A stretch of 64,000 nucleotides of DNA from Tethya wilhelma. Taxonomy: Eukaryota; Porifera; Demospongiae; Tethyida; Tethyidae. Numbering within the stretch: the stretch's first letter is position 1; each line of letters begins with the position of its first letter. The stretch lies in the NCBI GenBank assembly GCA_964030475.1, contig CAXIPT010000003.1, forward strand, positions 1,480,320-1,544,319. Direction: 5' to 3'. The notes beneath the pieces were generated by a model that did not search any database, had not been told where the DNA came from, and worked only from the letters and a program-made list of their open reading frames with translations. The position numbers and the translations under genes were made by a program. Shown here piece by piece: positions 10,747 through 21,845 of this stretch.

Positions 10747-11552
10747 ATGATGGATTCTACTGTTGTCATTTGCTTCACGAATATTTTCGTGGTTGCTTCC
10801 TTCTACCAGTTCATGGCCACCCAGTTTGGTCTTGAGTCCCCTCCCTCGCTACTACCCATTGCTTGTGGAACTGTAGCTAGTTTCATGGTTGGTTTCTTCT
10901 GGTACTCTTCTCTCATGTTTGGAAGGATTTGGTGGAGACTGCACTTTCCAGAGAAGAAGTATGGAGAGTGTGATGGCCCGTAAGTTTGTTGGCATTGATT
11001 CAATGAAAGTGGTGGCGCCTTAATTGAACTAAGCCATACCCTGCTCTTTTTTCCCTTTTAACTATGCATAGGTTCTGTACATAATGCCTCGTCTGAGTGT
11101 ACAAACTCTTTTTGTATTTTTTGCTTTTTTGTTTTGTTCTGTTTTGTTCAATGAAAGAGATTGGTCTAGCTAAAAGATAGTTTTGAGAACTTGTGTGTGT
11201 GTGTTATTGTAAATGATAGAACACTGAATATTGGTGTATATATTTTTTCATCCATTGTAGAATGTTTCTCCCACTCGTCTTCACTCTGACCGCACTCGCT
11301 CTCCAAAACACAGTCATCTCTTTCCTCCTCACTGCCATCCAGAAACATGCCTATCTTCCCACTGGCTCCCTCACGACCTCTCAACTTCTCCTGTCCTACA
11401 TCGGCAGTCTTGTTGCTATCGTCGGATGTGCCTCTCTTCCTAATTATCTCTGCTCTGGCAAAAGCCACATTATCTGTCGGTTTGTAATAGGATTTGGACA
11501 CGATGCTGTCCAAATCATGTTGGGTGCTTTTGTTATGTACATAATGATGTGA
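10747..11552 (+). CDS. DUF1761 family small integral membrane protein, copy 2
   Basis: Exon 1 is 10747-10979 and exon 2 is 11261-11552. They join in phase 2 across GTAAGT and TTGTAG to give about 174 residues. The protein has four or so hydrophobic segments. SFMVGFFWYSSLMFGRIWWRL in the first half and LPNYLCSGK...GFGHDAVQIMLGAF at the end match the DUF1761 pattern (W-Y-S-P-L-x-F-G-K-x-W, and a C-terminal LPNY...HD/G helix). The family is found in bacteria and eukaryotes and its function is unknown. This copy is uninterrupted, unlike its upstream tandem neighbour. Confidence 0.75.
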
Positions 11553-12157
11553 AATTGGTTCATGGACAATGCTGGTAAGCTGAGCAAAACTTTGTACGTA
11601 TTTTGCTGACTAAGTTTTTTTTTGTTTTTTTTTGTTCAGTATTTATTCATTTGCATTCATCTTTCAATTTTGCTGGTATTTTAATTCAGTCCAGTACATT
11701 ATTGCTTCTATTATATTCATGGCTTTGTTAGACCCAGAGGCTGGAAACTATTACATCTTTACTCATCAATCTGTTTCATTTCAGTATCTCTTATAAACCA
11801 TTCAATCATGCTGCAAATCAGTTCCGAATGTGATTGTTTTTTGTGATGTTACTGTAGCTCTATTCATCAAAATCAGTTGATCATCAATTTTTCAGTATAT
11901 TTTATCAATTGATTTCCTACAATCATTTAGCTAGATGAACAGTTATGACTATCAATCGCTAATTATAAACTAATTTGACATAATAATAATAATTAATTAT
12001 TATGCATGATTGTGTGCTACGTATACAGTTAGAAAAATCATAACGTACATACATGATATATATTACCCTAGCCTACGATACAAATCAATTTCAGTTTTGT
12101 TTTGTTTGTTCATTATTTCTTTTATACGTATAAATTAAGATCTTGGGAGGAAAATAT
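11553..12157. other. Intergenic between convergent genes
   Basis: AT-rich sequence with T-rich runs downstream of DUF1761 and the 3' side of SRCR-A. No feature seen. Confidence 0.5.
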
Positions 12158-13585
12158 CTAGAACAGTTGGACAACTAACTGTAAGCACACCAGTAGAATC
12201 ACTGATCCAAATCCAATGGTGGTGCTCAGAAGATTTTCTCCACCTGCATATGCAAATTTATCATGTTCAACTATACAAATTATTAACCATTAATTTTATT
12301 AACACTGCTCATTTACACCTCATAAAATGCCTCACAAAACAGAATATTGGGCTTGTGTCAACAAGCATACTCTCACACTAACCACATTTTACAGCAGCAA
12401 ATCCATCTCTTGGACTACAGGCAGCATATCCACCAGGGTTTCTTCCCCGTTCGTCAGCAAGGGTGCCACTGGTACATGTGGTACTGTTTCGCATTTGAGA
12501 GTCTACGTCAATGGTACAGTTGACATTGGTCGACCAGATAGGCCGCAATCTACTCTCAATGCTCCTGGATTTGAGGTGTGTATGTGTGTGTGTGTGTGTG
12601 TGTGTGCGCATGTGTGGGCATCTGCGTGTGTGTTTGCATGCAGTTTGTACATGTGCGTATTATAAATAGGTAATAAATAATACGTACGTATCAACTACAG
12701 GAATTTCAGCACTTAGAAATCCATAGAAGTTACAAAATGCTTCAGCGTCACTTTGAGTCCATCCTCGTCCACACCACGGCCCATAGCGGAACACACCTTC
12801 CGATCCCCCCGCCACTTCAATGATACCTCCATCAGTGAGGCCGACCACTTGACCCGAATCACCAATGATACGACCTAGGCCAAATGCTGCATGTATATAT
12901 CCATGGGGAAAGTCATAAATCACAATTAAGTCATAAGATTAATGATCATAGTACATTAAATTTATATAATTATTGTCAGTTTGTTAAAATTTAAAAGCTG
13001 TTGGAAATCCCTTAATTTTTGATTAAATAACAACACTTTTAAGCAACTATAATATAGCTCTTACATTTCCAGTATTGAAACTTAATATTTTAATAATAGA
13101 TGGATCACGCATTATGATAAAATTATTAATATTAATTTTTATTCATTTTTCTCACGAGGACTAGTTTGACAGTCTACTCCAGCAAAAGTCCCAGGAACAC
13201 TGTCACAGAAGTCTACTGAGCCTTGATTAAAAGTGCATTCACTCAAACTGTTTGGGTTTTCTGAAAGATCGCACTGAAAACCAGTCATTATCACACTTCC
13301 TAGTGAGCTTTGAAGTGCTGGGACCCTGTAATAAAAAATCAATTAAAAAATTCATCTAGTCATGTTTGGATTTCAGAGTACGTATTTGTGTCAAAGCAAA
13401 AGCATCGCACCAAGTATTACAAAGTAAATAGTAATTCTTATTAATAATATATTATCACAGTATATATAGTAATGAACTTACTCAATATTTTCTACTATTC
13501 CACGTTCGTATCCCAGCTGCCTACAGACCACAGTGGCATCATCATTGTCCCAGTTGGAGTCAGGACAGATTGGCAGCCATGTTTC
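12158..13585 (-). CDS. SRCR-A: SRCR-domain surface protein, 5' truncated at an N
   Basis: Exons 13482-13585, 13156-13325, 12688-12886, 12383-12564 and 12158-12243 join in frame on the minus strand. They encode two SRCR domains: the first begins within TWLPICPDSNWDNDDATVVC, the second contains RYGPWCGRGWTQSDAEAFC and ends near GFAAVKC. The last exon encodes a 27-residue hydrophobic tail starting with Gly-Gly and lacking a charged cytoplasmic end, which suggests a GPI-anchor signal. Exon boundaries and phases equal those of SRCR-B, including the 86 bp final exon. The first SRCR domain stops at the N at 13586 and upstream sequence is unrelated, so the signal peptide and any further domains are missing. 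SRCR proteins act as surface pattern-recognition or adhesion molecules in many animals; the ligand here is unknown. Confidence 0.8.
12575..12612. repeat. (GT)n microsatellite near an SRCR-A acceptor
   Basis: On the minus strand this CA tract lies about 10 bp upstream of the acceptor CAG at 12565-12567. Confidence 0.8.
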
Positions 13586-13589
13586 NTTG

Positions 13590-13692
13590 ATGTCGAAGAT
13601 TGAAGACAGAATAAACCACACAATTGACACCAGAAGTTTGAAGAAAGAAGTTTGAAAACAGAAGATTGGTGTCGAAGATTGAAGACACATCA
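13590..13692. repeat. Short duplicated motif next to the N join
   Basis: GTCGAAGATTGAAGACA occurs at about 13592 and again at about 13672, with related AGTTTGAAGAAAGAAG units between. It abuts the N at 13586 and has no SRCR coding, consistent with a misjoin. Confidence 0.6.
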
Positions 13693-13739
13693 CAGAAACA
13701 GCCCCAAAACGGGTGGTAGGGTGGGGGGCCAACGATGCA

Positions 13740-14370
13740 GTGTCACATATTCGCGATGGTGTTGGCTATCATCATAATTATTGATGCAAGAGCACTGCAA
13801 CTCAATACTATAATATAGCATATCATTTACAACCATTTTATTATATAATTCTAAAATTTATTAACGTTAACAATTCATAAACTAATAACAATCTCGCTCA
13901 GGCTCGCCCCATTGATGCTTTGCATCTGCCTAGTTATTATAAAGGTACAGAGGTTGAGGTACACACATCATAGCTACAAAGCTCTTCACTTTGCATTATA
14001 TACTTTATATACTTTTCTCTCAGACTGATATCATGTTACTCTCTATATTCTCCACTCCACTCCCAATGTAGAAATGAGCAATAATGCACTTACACTAAAT
14101 CCCAGTACTTTAATTATATTTAAATTTAGGAGGAAAATAGCGTACCACTACGCTAAATCCTTCCTATATATATAGGAGGAAAATAGCGTACCCCTACGCT
14201 AAATCACTCCCATATATATGGGTGGGAATTTAGCGTGGGGTACGCCAAGATTTTGCCCTGCCGGCCCATATATATTGGAGGGATTTAGCATATATCCCAC
14301 CTATATATATGGGTGGGAGAGATCAAATAGTGTAATTTTATCTATACCCGTTTGTGAATATTGAGTACAA
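13740..14370. repeat. Cluster of hairpin repeats with TAGCGTA...TACGCTA cores
   Basis: Two direct units AGGAGGAAAATAGCGTACC...CTACGCTAAATC at 14128-14160 and 14174-14206 each contain an internal palindrome, and a third inverted unit GGGAATTTAGCGTGGGGTACGCC lies at 14223-14246. Palindromic CCATATATATGGG spacers separate them (14199-14222, 14268-14315). The upstream part 13740-14127 has no feature. Confidence 0.7.
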
Positions 14371-15590
14371 TGGATGAGGCTTCGAAAGAGAAAATAAGTT
14401 TGAAATAGCATTTGTGATGGCCAAAAAACATGTCTCTGGTAAAAATGAAGCCTATTTGTGAACTAGAAGAGAGACATGGAGTAGAGTTGGGTCAAGGGTA
14501 CAAGACCAACCAGGCTTGTGCTGTTTTTGTTCAATTCATGGCAACTACATCGTTTAGTTGACAGGTTGTCCCACACTAAATTTTATAGTTTTCAAGCAGA
14601 TGGCTCTACTGACTCTGGAAATATAGAAAATTAGTTGTTTTTGTGTGTCTACCTGGATTACAACTCAACCGACGGCAGAATTCATGTATTGAACAAGTTC
14701 TTTTCTGTCCGAAGGCCTCGCAGTGGAGATGCCAAAGGTTTGTTTGAATGTTTAGAACAGCCGGTTAAAGATGTGGGATTGTCTGAAGAGTGGAGCAAGA
14801 AACTTATTGGATTCGGCTGCGATGGTACCAATGTTAATGTAGGTGATAGAGGTTTGAAAATGTACCTTGAGGATAAAGCTCAATGGATTGAAATCTTTTG
14901 GTGCCTCGCGCACAGACTAGAATTGTCTCTCAAGGATGCATTGAGAAGTACTTACTTTTCATCAGTCGATGAAATGCTATTATGTGTTTACTATTAATCT
15001 TATATGAGAAGAGTCCAAAAAAGTGTCGTGAGCTGGAGAGTATCATTGAAGAGCTTCATGCCACTGCTGAGTTTCCCCAAAAAGGTGGGCACAAGCCAGT
15101 ACGTGCATGTGGAACACGTTTTGTTGCACATAAGGTAGCAGCATTGGATCAGTTGATTGATCGATTTGGAACTTATTTGAACCATCTGACTGCTTTGATT
15201 GATGACCCAAAGACTAAACCGGTCGATAAACAGAGATTATAAAGGGATACATTTTACAGTGGCGTGATGCAAAAATGCTCCTTGGTTCTGCTTACTTCTG
15301 TAATCTTTTGAAGTCATGTTCTACTTTATGTAAGATTCTACAGGAAGATGACATAATATGTGTAGTGAGAGGTCTAGAAGCAGTTGTAAAAGTTTCTAAG
15401 GGTGGTGATAAGCTAAAGGAGCCTAGCTTTGAAGACCTATCTACAGTCAAGAAAGTGATAGCTCAGATCACACACAATGATGAGTCTGGTTCTACGGTCT
15501 ACCAAGGATTTGATCTAACAAACTATGATAGAGCTTTGCGTTTTTTGTCTCTAAGCACCAAGCATCTGAATACATTACATTTCTAATGCT
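14370..15590 (+). pseudogene. hAT-like transposase relic (ZNF862/KIAA1586 type)
   Basis: Fragments in shifting frames encode SFQADGSTDSGNIEN, then FSVRRPRSGDAKGLFECL, GFGCDGTNVNVGDRGLKMYL and FWCLAHRLELSLKDAL, then a second part ending LRFLSLSTKHLNTLHF. The G-x-x-C-D-G...C-x-A-H-R-L-E-L order is that of domesticated-type hAT transposases. The frame is broken by a TAG at 14632-14634, a shift near 14995 and a stop at 15239-15241. The C-terminal hAT dimerisation region is not seen. It is a dead element rather than a functional gene. Confidence 0.75.
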
Positions 15591-16227
15591 TTTTGTACTT
15601 GTTTAAGATCAATTTGACTATAGACAACAACAGTTTGTATTATCTATGATTTGACATAATCAAACCACCCAGCGATATGCGGCGCACCCTGATGCATTCA
15701 TTCAAATATCAGTGACAGAGAAACGATATGTTGAGAAATATTACCTCTTACTTCCAAGGCAGTGAAAGAAATACACACAAAGAACAACAATTTGACTGAC
15801 ATCTTCATACCGTTAGCAGAACACGTACTTCACAAAACCTTACGAATCTGATAGTAGAGACAAAAGAAGCAGTGTTGCCAGATAAATGTTTATGAAAAGA
15901 AATGATTTTGCTCATAGATTTGGGGTAAATGTTCATAAAATTGGTAAAAACACTGAAATACAATGTCAGCAATGTAGATGAACGTTCTGTATCAAAATTA
16001 TCATCAAGACTGACAATAATACACTGGTTTATTTGATCTTTTCTCCTAAGTTGTGCTCTGAGTTGAGCCTGGGTACAACTTGATTTACCCTAATTAAACT
16101 GTTTTTACTAACAAAACTTTGATAGTTGCAGTATTGGGGTCAAAATGAGATGTTTTATATCAAAAAAATAGCATGAAAGAGGGGCCATGAGGACACTACA
16201 GAGCAGAAAAACCTCACAACTCACAAT
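15591..16227. other. Spacer with one candidate signal-peptide exon
   Basis: Apart from the candidate exon at 15752-15802 no gene or repeat is recognised. TSD sequence ACAAT of the next element is at 16223-16227. Confidence 0.4.
15752..15802 (-). CDS. Candidate signal-peptide exon
   Basis: Minus-strand ATG at 15802 starts 17 codons, MSVKLLFFVCISFTALE, followed by the strong donor GTAAGAGG. The composition is a good secretory signal peptide ending in phase 0. No following exon is identifiable before the hAT relic and the N at 13586. It could be the first exon of a secreted protein whose remainder is lost at the join. A chance match is possible. Confidence 0.35.
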
Positions 16228-18081
16228 CAGTCGAACCGCACACGAATATCCGCGCCTGATTTTATTTGCAACATAAATGGGCGTGACCAGGAAAATGGCG
16301 AATTTTTGGCCGTTTGGAGGCACATTGAAGAATGAAGTTTCAAGCTGGATTACACTGAGATTTGGCCCTATCTGTGCTCACCATTGGATAGTCGGATGTC
16401 CAAAGAATAAAATAAACCTTCATTTTCGAGCTCAGGTGTTATACTAAGTGTCTGCTTGCCGTGAATATTTGCACAAAGACACCAGCCAAGCAGTGGGTGG
16501 TGACTATTTCCAGGAGAATATCACTCGGTAAGTAAAGGACACAATTTTAGCTTGCTTATTTATGTGCTACAATGTCTTTAGCACCTTGTGTGCTATTTTT
16601 GCTAGTGCAAATTTCTATAAACGGAAATGTCCAAAGCTTTTGTAAGGACAGTCACCTTGATGTACATATGAATACATATAAATTCAATGTATTGTGTATT
16701 GCAATACTACTTTCTGTACTTTTGTATTCTGCCCCTGAACAATTTTGAAGTACAACAGGGCATACTCAGACTTGTACAAGTTACATCTGTCTGTCACCAG
16801 GTTATTCCAATGCACTATTTGACCTGGTCAAGTTTATCATCATATTATAAGCAAAGTTTTGTCCGTCCGTGTGTCCGTCCGTGTGTTACGGAGGGTCACC
16901 GGAAGTGATGCGACCTCAAACTAAAAGCTGCTTTTGCTCTTGACTGTGGAGAACGCAAGCTATGAAAAGTGTGCCAAGACAGCTAGCTTAGATAGTGCTA
17001 GCCTAGGATAAAATCACAAGCGCTACAAGTATGGCTGACTGTTTTTGAGATCGCTGACAAGGCTTACCAGTGGCATCTGTATCCGACAAAGAAGCGGGCT
17101 ATGGGAGCCAATCTTCACAAATGAAGCGTAACGAGGTGAGAACACTCACTACTAGAAGTCTGCTTCTCTGTCGCTGTACACGAAACACAGCTAGCCAGAT
17201 AACGAGTTTCTTTGCCAGCTGATTGCAAAAATGGCGGAAGTCGGAAAAGGGTCGCCTGTGACGTCACGTAACTTGGTAAATTGCTGAGCTGGCCAAATTG
17301 CAATTAGGAGCACTGCATGCATGCAATGCAGCATGAACCATTGATTACCTTTCACTGCCCAGTTATTAGTGTACAGATGCCTGTGCTTGCATGCATCTAG
17401 CAGAAAACATCAGTATACTTCATACACAAGTAAGGAGCGTGGCGAGCGAAGCGAGCCACACTCCTTCTAATAGTATATGGAAGTAGTACATCATGAATAT
17501 TCATATACTGATATTGTATAGTCTGAATTCTTGTCTTCTGCAGGCTCTGATTCAAGCACATCTTCTGACAGTTGAAATCACTTTAGAAAGTACTCCAATT
17601 CATAGAAAAAACAGTGTTGGTGATTTGTACCTGCCATTGAACAGCTAGATTTTAATGTACATTTATGTAAGCTGATAAATCCATTGATTGCAAGCATTCT
17701 GTGACCTGGACACAAGCATAGAGGCCATGATTCTTTGGATTGGAGTCTAAGAAGGCTGAAAACTGGTTTTTGGCTGCTGGCTACTTTTAAAACAGAAATG
17801 TCCAAAGCTTTAACTTGGGGGTTAAAGTTTCCTATCTTCAGTCTGTTGGTGATTGCCATGAGCGTAAAATCCCATCTCTGGACACTAGACTTTGTTGATA
17901 GTTAGATTATTTAATGTATAATTTGCATTATAAGTTTGGAAGAGCTAAGCAAGAATCTGTGGAAGAAATAAAAACAATGCGTTGCACACCTCATAATCGC
18001 GAATTAACTGAACTTGAATAAATTCATTTGCAAATAAATCTCAACGTAGGAGCGTTTCCGCATACGCGTGCGGTTCGACTG
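16228..18081. mobile_element. Unclassified TIR DNA element, copy 1 with nested insertion
   Basis: Ends are inverted: CAGTCGAACCGCAC at the left and GTGCGGTTCGACTG at the right, flanked by a 5-bp direct repeat ACAAT (16223-16227 and 18082-18086). The interior is shared, inverted, with the copy at 24828-26057. It includes a 93-codon frame (17578-17859, minus) that is about 98 percent identical between copies but resembles no known transposase to me. A block of about 630 bp at 16841-17470 is absent from the other copy. That block carries GTCCGTCCGTGTG repeats and the sequence GTGGCGAGCGAAGCGAGCCAC, so a second element has inserted. The 5-bp duplication does not fit hAT (8 bp) or mariner (TA). 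Confidence 0.75.
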
Positions 18082-18361
18082 ACAATGTTCACAAAAAAGT
18101 TCACAAATCCTCACCTATGTTCATAGAAGTTCACAGATTTTGTAATGTTCATGAGAAAGTTCCAACTAGAGGAAGAATGTTCACAAATCTATGTAACAAG
18201 AGCAAAGACCATGTCAGTGGTGAATCGGAACAGATGAAGACAACCACGCATGTATCGGAATCAGGCATGGGCAGCAAATTTGGTCACAAATTTAATCCCA
18301 TTTCACATACGTATATACACAATCGACTATGCAATGATATGCCTGATCGTGAAAATTAGTT

Positions 18362-18974
18362 ATGATGGATGTGAGAAACTTAGCTTTTCTGGTGAGGAAT
18401 ATAATTTCTAATTTTCTAACTGCATTATACTGTTTGTATTGTAGATTATTTGTGTAGGANAGTGTACGGCTTCACAACTGGTTAATCTCAGTTCTTCTCT
18501 GGAACAAAGTGGAAGGAGCCATGCCTGTCCTGGGGAAAATGTGACATACACCTGTGAAATCAACAGCACTTCACTACAATGGCTTGTGGATCCTTACATC
18601 ACAGAGGATAATGTTGTTACTTTCACAAGACTTCGCCCCCCTGCTGGAGAGGTGGTTGCTAACGTTCCAGAAGCAGTGAGACGACTGGATTCTATTTCAC
18701 CAACCCTTCTCTCTACTATGTTCCTGAGACCTTCTGATAATGTGACAGACACCACTGTAGTCTGTCGCACTCTTGGTGGTGCTAGTGCATCTCTGCCTTA
18801 CAGTGTGTTGGGTAAGAACGTGTGGTAATAGACATTTGGGTTGAAGTAACTTAACTCTCTCTGAGTCTCCCCCTGTAGCTCTCCCCTCTCCTCCTGAGAA
18901 TGTAGCAGTATTGATTGTTGCCAATGAAACTACCTCTGTCACTGTCAACATAGTCTGGGACCCTTCAGGGGATA
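18362..18974 (+). CDS. Ig-like/Fn3 secreted or receptor protein, 5' part
   Basis: Exons 18362-18391, 18445-18811 and 18879-18974 join in phase. They encode a signal peptide (MMDVRNLAFL + IICVG.CTA), an Ig-like segment with CPGENVTYTCEIN...LQWLVDP and VVCRTLGG, and the start of a fibronectin type III domain (SPPENVAVLIV...TVNIVWDPSG). This order is common in large sponge surface proteins and receptor kinases, a general observation. The N at 18460 falls inside the signal peptide and keeps frame, so it may be a single unread base. After the N at 18975 the Fn3 pattern is lost and a stop follows at 19039, so the rest is missing. Several NxS/T glycosylation sites are present. Confidence 0.6.
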
Positions 18975-19104
18975 NATGCTACAAGTGGAGTACCCCCCGT
19001 AGGTTCACCGAACTTTCTGTACAACCCATTCCTATTGGATAAACAAATTAATTCTATTCAATTAATTTTGTTGAAGAAACTTCAGGCATTTAAAGTTTGC
19101 TCTT

Positions 19105-19107
<3 letters not shown>

Positions 19108-19164
<57 letters not shown>
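19108..19164. repeat. (CT)n microsatellite as acceptor tract of PP4
   Basis: A run of CT dinucleotides ends in CTCAG, immediately before the PP4 exon at 19165. Confidence 0.9.
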
Positions 19165-20403
19165 ATCTTCTGTGTCCATGGTGGTCTCTCTCCCTACATC
19201 ACCACCCTGGACCAGATCAGAGCGATTGACCGTAAGCAGGAGGTCCCTCACGATGGTCCCATGTGTGACCTCCTCTGGTCTGACCCAGAGAGTGAGTCAA
19301 TAAGACAATGATACCAAGGTGCTAGTACACGAGGCAATATTGATGATTGTTTGTGTGTTTCTACGTGTAGATATTGATGGCTGGGGCATCAGTCCCAGGG
19401 GGGCAGGCTACCTCTTTGGCTCTGATGTTGTGGAACAGGTATATAGCTATAAATTATGTTATGGTAGTGTGTTAGAGTTGTACGGTTACAATTGTGTTTC
19501 TAGTTGTTGCCTATCAATCTACAATATTCCATCTTCCGATGTTTTTCTAATTAATGCCCACCACCTTGCATCTTACTCTCACATGCATGTCAATCTCACA
19601 CACATACACACCTTATTCTAATTAATGCCCATCACTTCTAATAGTGTACTTGCACCATTCAAATAAACGACACTCCCTGTGTTTCTTTGCCAACACACCA
19701 TCTCTCCATTGCAGTTCAGATCAGATAACAACGTGTCGATGATCTGCCGAGCCCATCAGCTGGTCATGGAGGGATACAAGTGGCACTTTGCAGAGACAGT
19801 GCTAACAGTGTGGTCAGCTCCAAACTACTGCTACAGGTGAGAACATATCCACAGCTGTTGTACCAACACTATAGCCTCGTATATACCAGTCCCTCTCTGT
19901 ACTTGGCGTGAATCATAGTGGGAAAAGCCTGGTTTATGAGGCTAGTACTACACCATGTTTAGCCTCCTACCCAAGCTCTCTCCTTTGACCATTTTTCGAG
20001 GAGGGAAGTTAATTATTATGCTAGAGCATGCTTGAAAGTAACAACAGAATGAGATAGATCCTTTGAGATCAAATCATAAACACACTGTCTTTACTTCACA
20101 CCATCAAGGTGGTGAAAGCTAGTAATGTGTCCTAGCAAAGTCCTAGTTGTTGTGTTTCTCTTCTCTTAGATGTGGTAATGTGGCGGCCATTTTTGAACTA
20201 GACGAAAATCTACAAAAGAATTACACGATATTTGAAGCAGCACCAAATGTAAGCCATTACCAATGTGGATTGTGCCATTCATCTACCTACACTTAGTACA
20301 AATGATCTAAAATTTTAAGAGTTGCAATAATTTTTTGTCATATTTTCCACAGGAGGTCAGAGGTGAGCCAACCAGGAAGCCCATCCCAGAGTACTTCCTC
20401 TGA
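19165..20403 (+). CDS. PPP4C: PP4 catalytic subunit, C-terminal part only
   Basis: Exons 19165-19291, 19371-19438, 19715-19836, 20170-20248 and 20353-20403 join in phase to 148 residues. The sequence begins [10 protein letters not shown] and continues through [49 protein letters not shown] and [13 protein letters not shown] to the C-terminal EYFL. It matches the PP4 branch of PP2A-like Ser/Thr phosphatases better than PP2A or PP6 ([23 protein letters not shown]). HGG and RAHQ supply metal-site residues. The terminal Leu of EYFL is the methylation site in the family. The N-terminal half with GDxHG, GDxVDRG and GNHE is absent: only an intron lies between the N at 18975 and the first exon. The missing exons are probably an assembly loss. 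Confidence 0.9.
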
Positions 20404-20842
20404 TGTTGGTCCACTGGCTGTATTGGTAGTAGGAGAGCATTTGAAGTAACTTATATACACTGTACATTATCTGATGCATCATCACAGCATGCCATGGCAG
20501 TCCTGCACTAGATCAACCCTTGTGTGTGGGTGTATTTATTGTCTTGGTCGCATTATTTTTCTTTCTTGTTTGTTTTTTTTTTACTGCCACTGACTGTTCA
20601 CTCTCGGAGTGATGGTATGTCTCATTCACTTACATGCAGATCGAGACTGTGTGTGTGTTCTGTACACTATTATACTAACTATTTCATTACAGTGTAATGT
20701 TATTTAAAGTGGAGAAATTTTAGAATCAAAGTGCTAAATTATTGGATGCTTCTGGGCATAATAATTATTGCTGATGTCATAATTATTAATTTTTCACATA
20801 AATTAAATGTCATGTTTCACATCAAATATTCACCACTCATGN
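20404..20842. other. PP4 3' flank up to an N join
   Basis: Untranslated and AT-rich sequence after PP4, ending at the N at 20842. No other feature seen. Confidence 0.5.
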
Positions 20843-20986
20843 TGGATAGAAAAAATTAAGTAAATTAGTTCATAATAAGTTCAGCAATGAGTGAGTAGAC
20901 ATAATAATAACTGCTCTGACTTAGACTAATAATATATTATTAATGAACTTCAAAATCAATGTACAGCTTATAGCTATAGTTGTTAC

Positions 20987-21065
20987 CTTTAACAAACCAA
21001 GGTGTTGTTATTAACAATCCAATGAGTACTGCAAACACGGCTCCAAATATCATACAACCTAACAT
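20987..21065 (-). CDS. Orphan SRCR-family signal-peptide exon
   Basis: Minus-strand ATG at 21065 begins 26 codons plus one base (MLGCMIFGAVFAVLIGLLI...), ending at donor GTAACA. It has the same 79 bp length and phase as exon 1 of SRCR-B and shares its core FGAV...VL.GL.T.P. It is thus very likely the first exon of another SRCR gene. The next exon should lie at lower coordinates, but an N at 20842 and the PP4 gene follow. It may be the missing 5' end of SRCR-A. Confidence 0.6.
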
Positions 21066-21845
21066 AATGATTTATGTAGCTTAGAAGTTGTCAATAATTG
21101 GCAGCTATACTATATGCTGGCGATATTCTACTAAGACATGAAAACATGCACTAGTCTTAAGCTTTCTTTTTTATATGTAGCCAAGGTGGTGTAACCAGAT
21201 ATATGCGGTGTCACTGAGACATGCACACTTGAACCACTTCAGTTTAATAAACAGTCACCACCAAGGAAGTCTGAAGGGGAACCACTTGATTCCATTTGTG
21301 TGTGTAAATATGCCAATAATTTATCACTAACTTAAAGAAAAGGATAGAAACAGTTTAAACCTCAAACCATCTTTAGTTTGAAGTAATTCAATTGGGACTA
21401 TAAAGTTTCAATGGTTTGCTGACCAGACATTCATGATCAGGGGTGATCACATGGATATTTATTTGTTCTGATGTGGCAAATAAATTTAATGCTTGCATAA
21501 TTAATATTTTATTATAATAATATAAATAACTTAATATTGTACAAACACAGTAACATATATAGGGGAGTTCCATAACATTATTAGTGAGTCCAAAACATTA
21601 GCATGTGTTCAGTTATACGTAGTGACACTGATGTTTTCTATGTATTGTATTTTGGACTGCTATAGTTATTATTATTAACAACTTTATAAAAAAACAAACT
21701 ATCCTAATTCAATGTTATGTACACAATAGGAAAAATTTAATAATCATAATTTTGAAAGCACATTGAGATTTGAAAACTAAATAACTCAAACTAGCTGTTA
21801 CATCTAAAAAGTTATACTTGTTCACTTCATTCAAGACTGTTGAAA
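21066..21845. other. Intergenic, no gene seen
   Basis: AT-rich sequence upstream of the orphan signal exon and downstream of SRCR-B. Short frames only. Confidence 0.5.
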
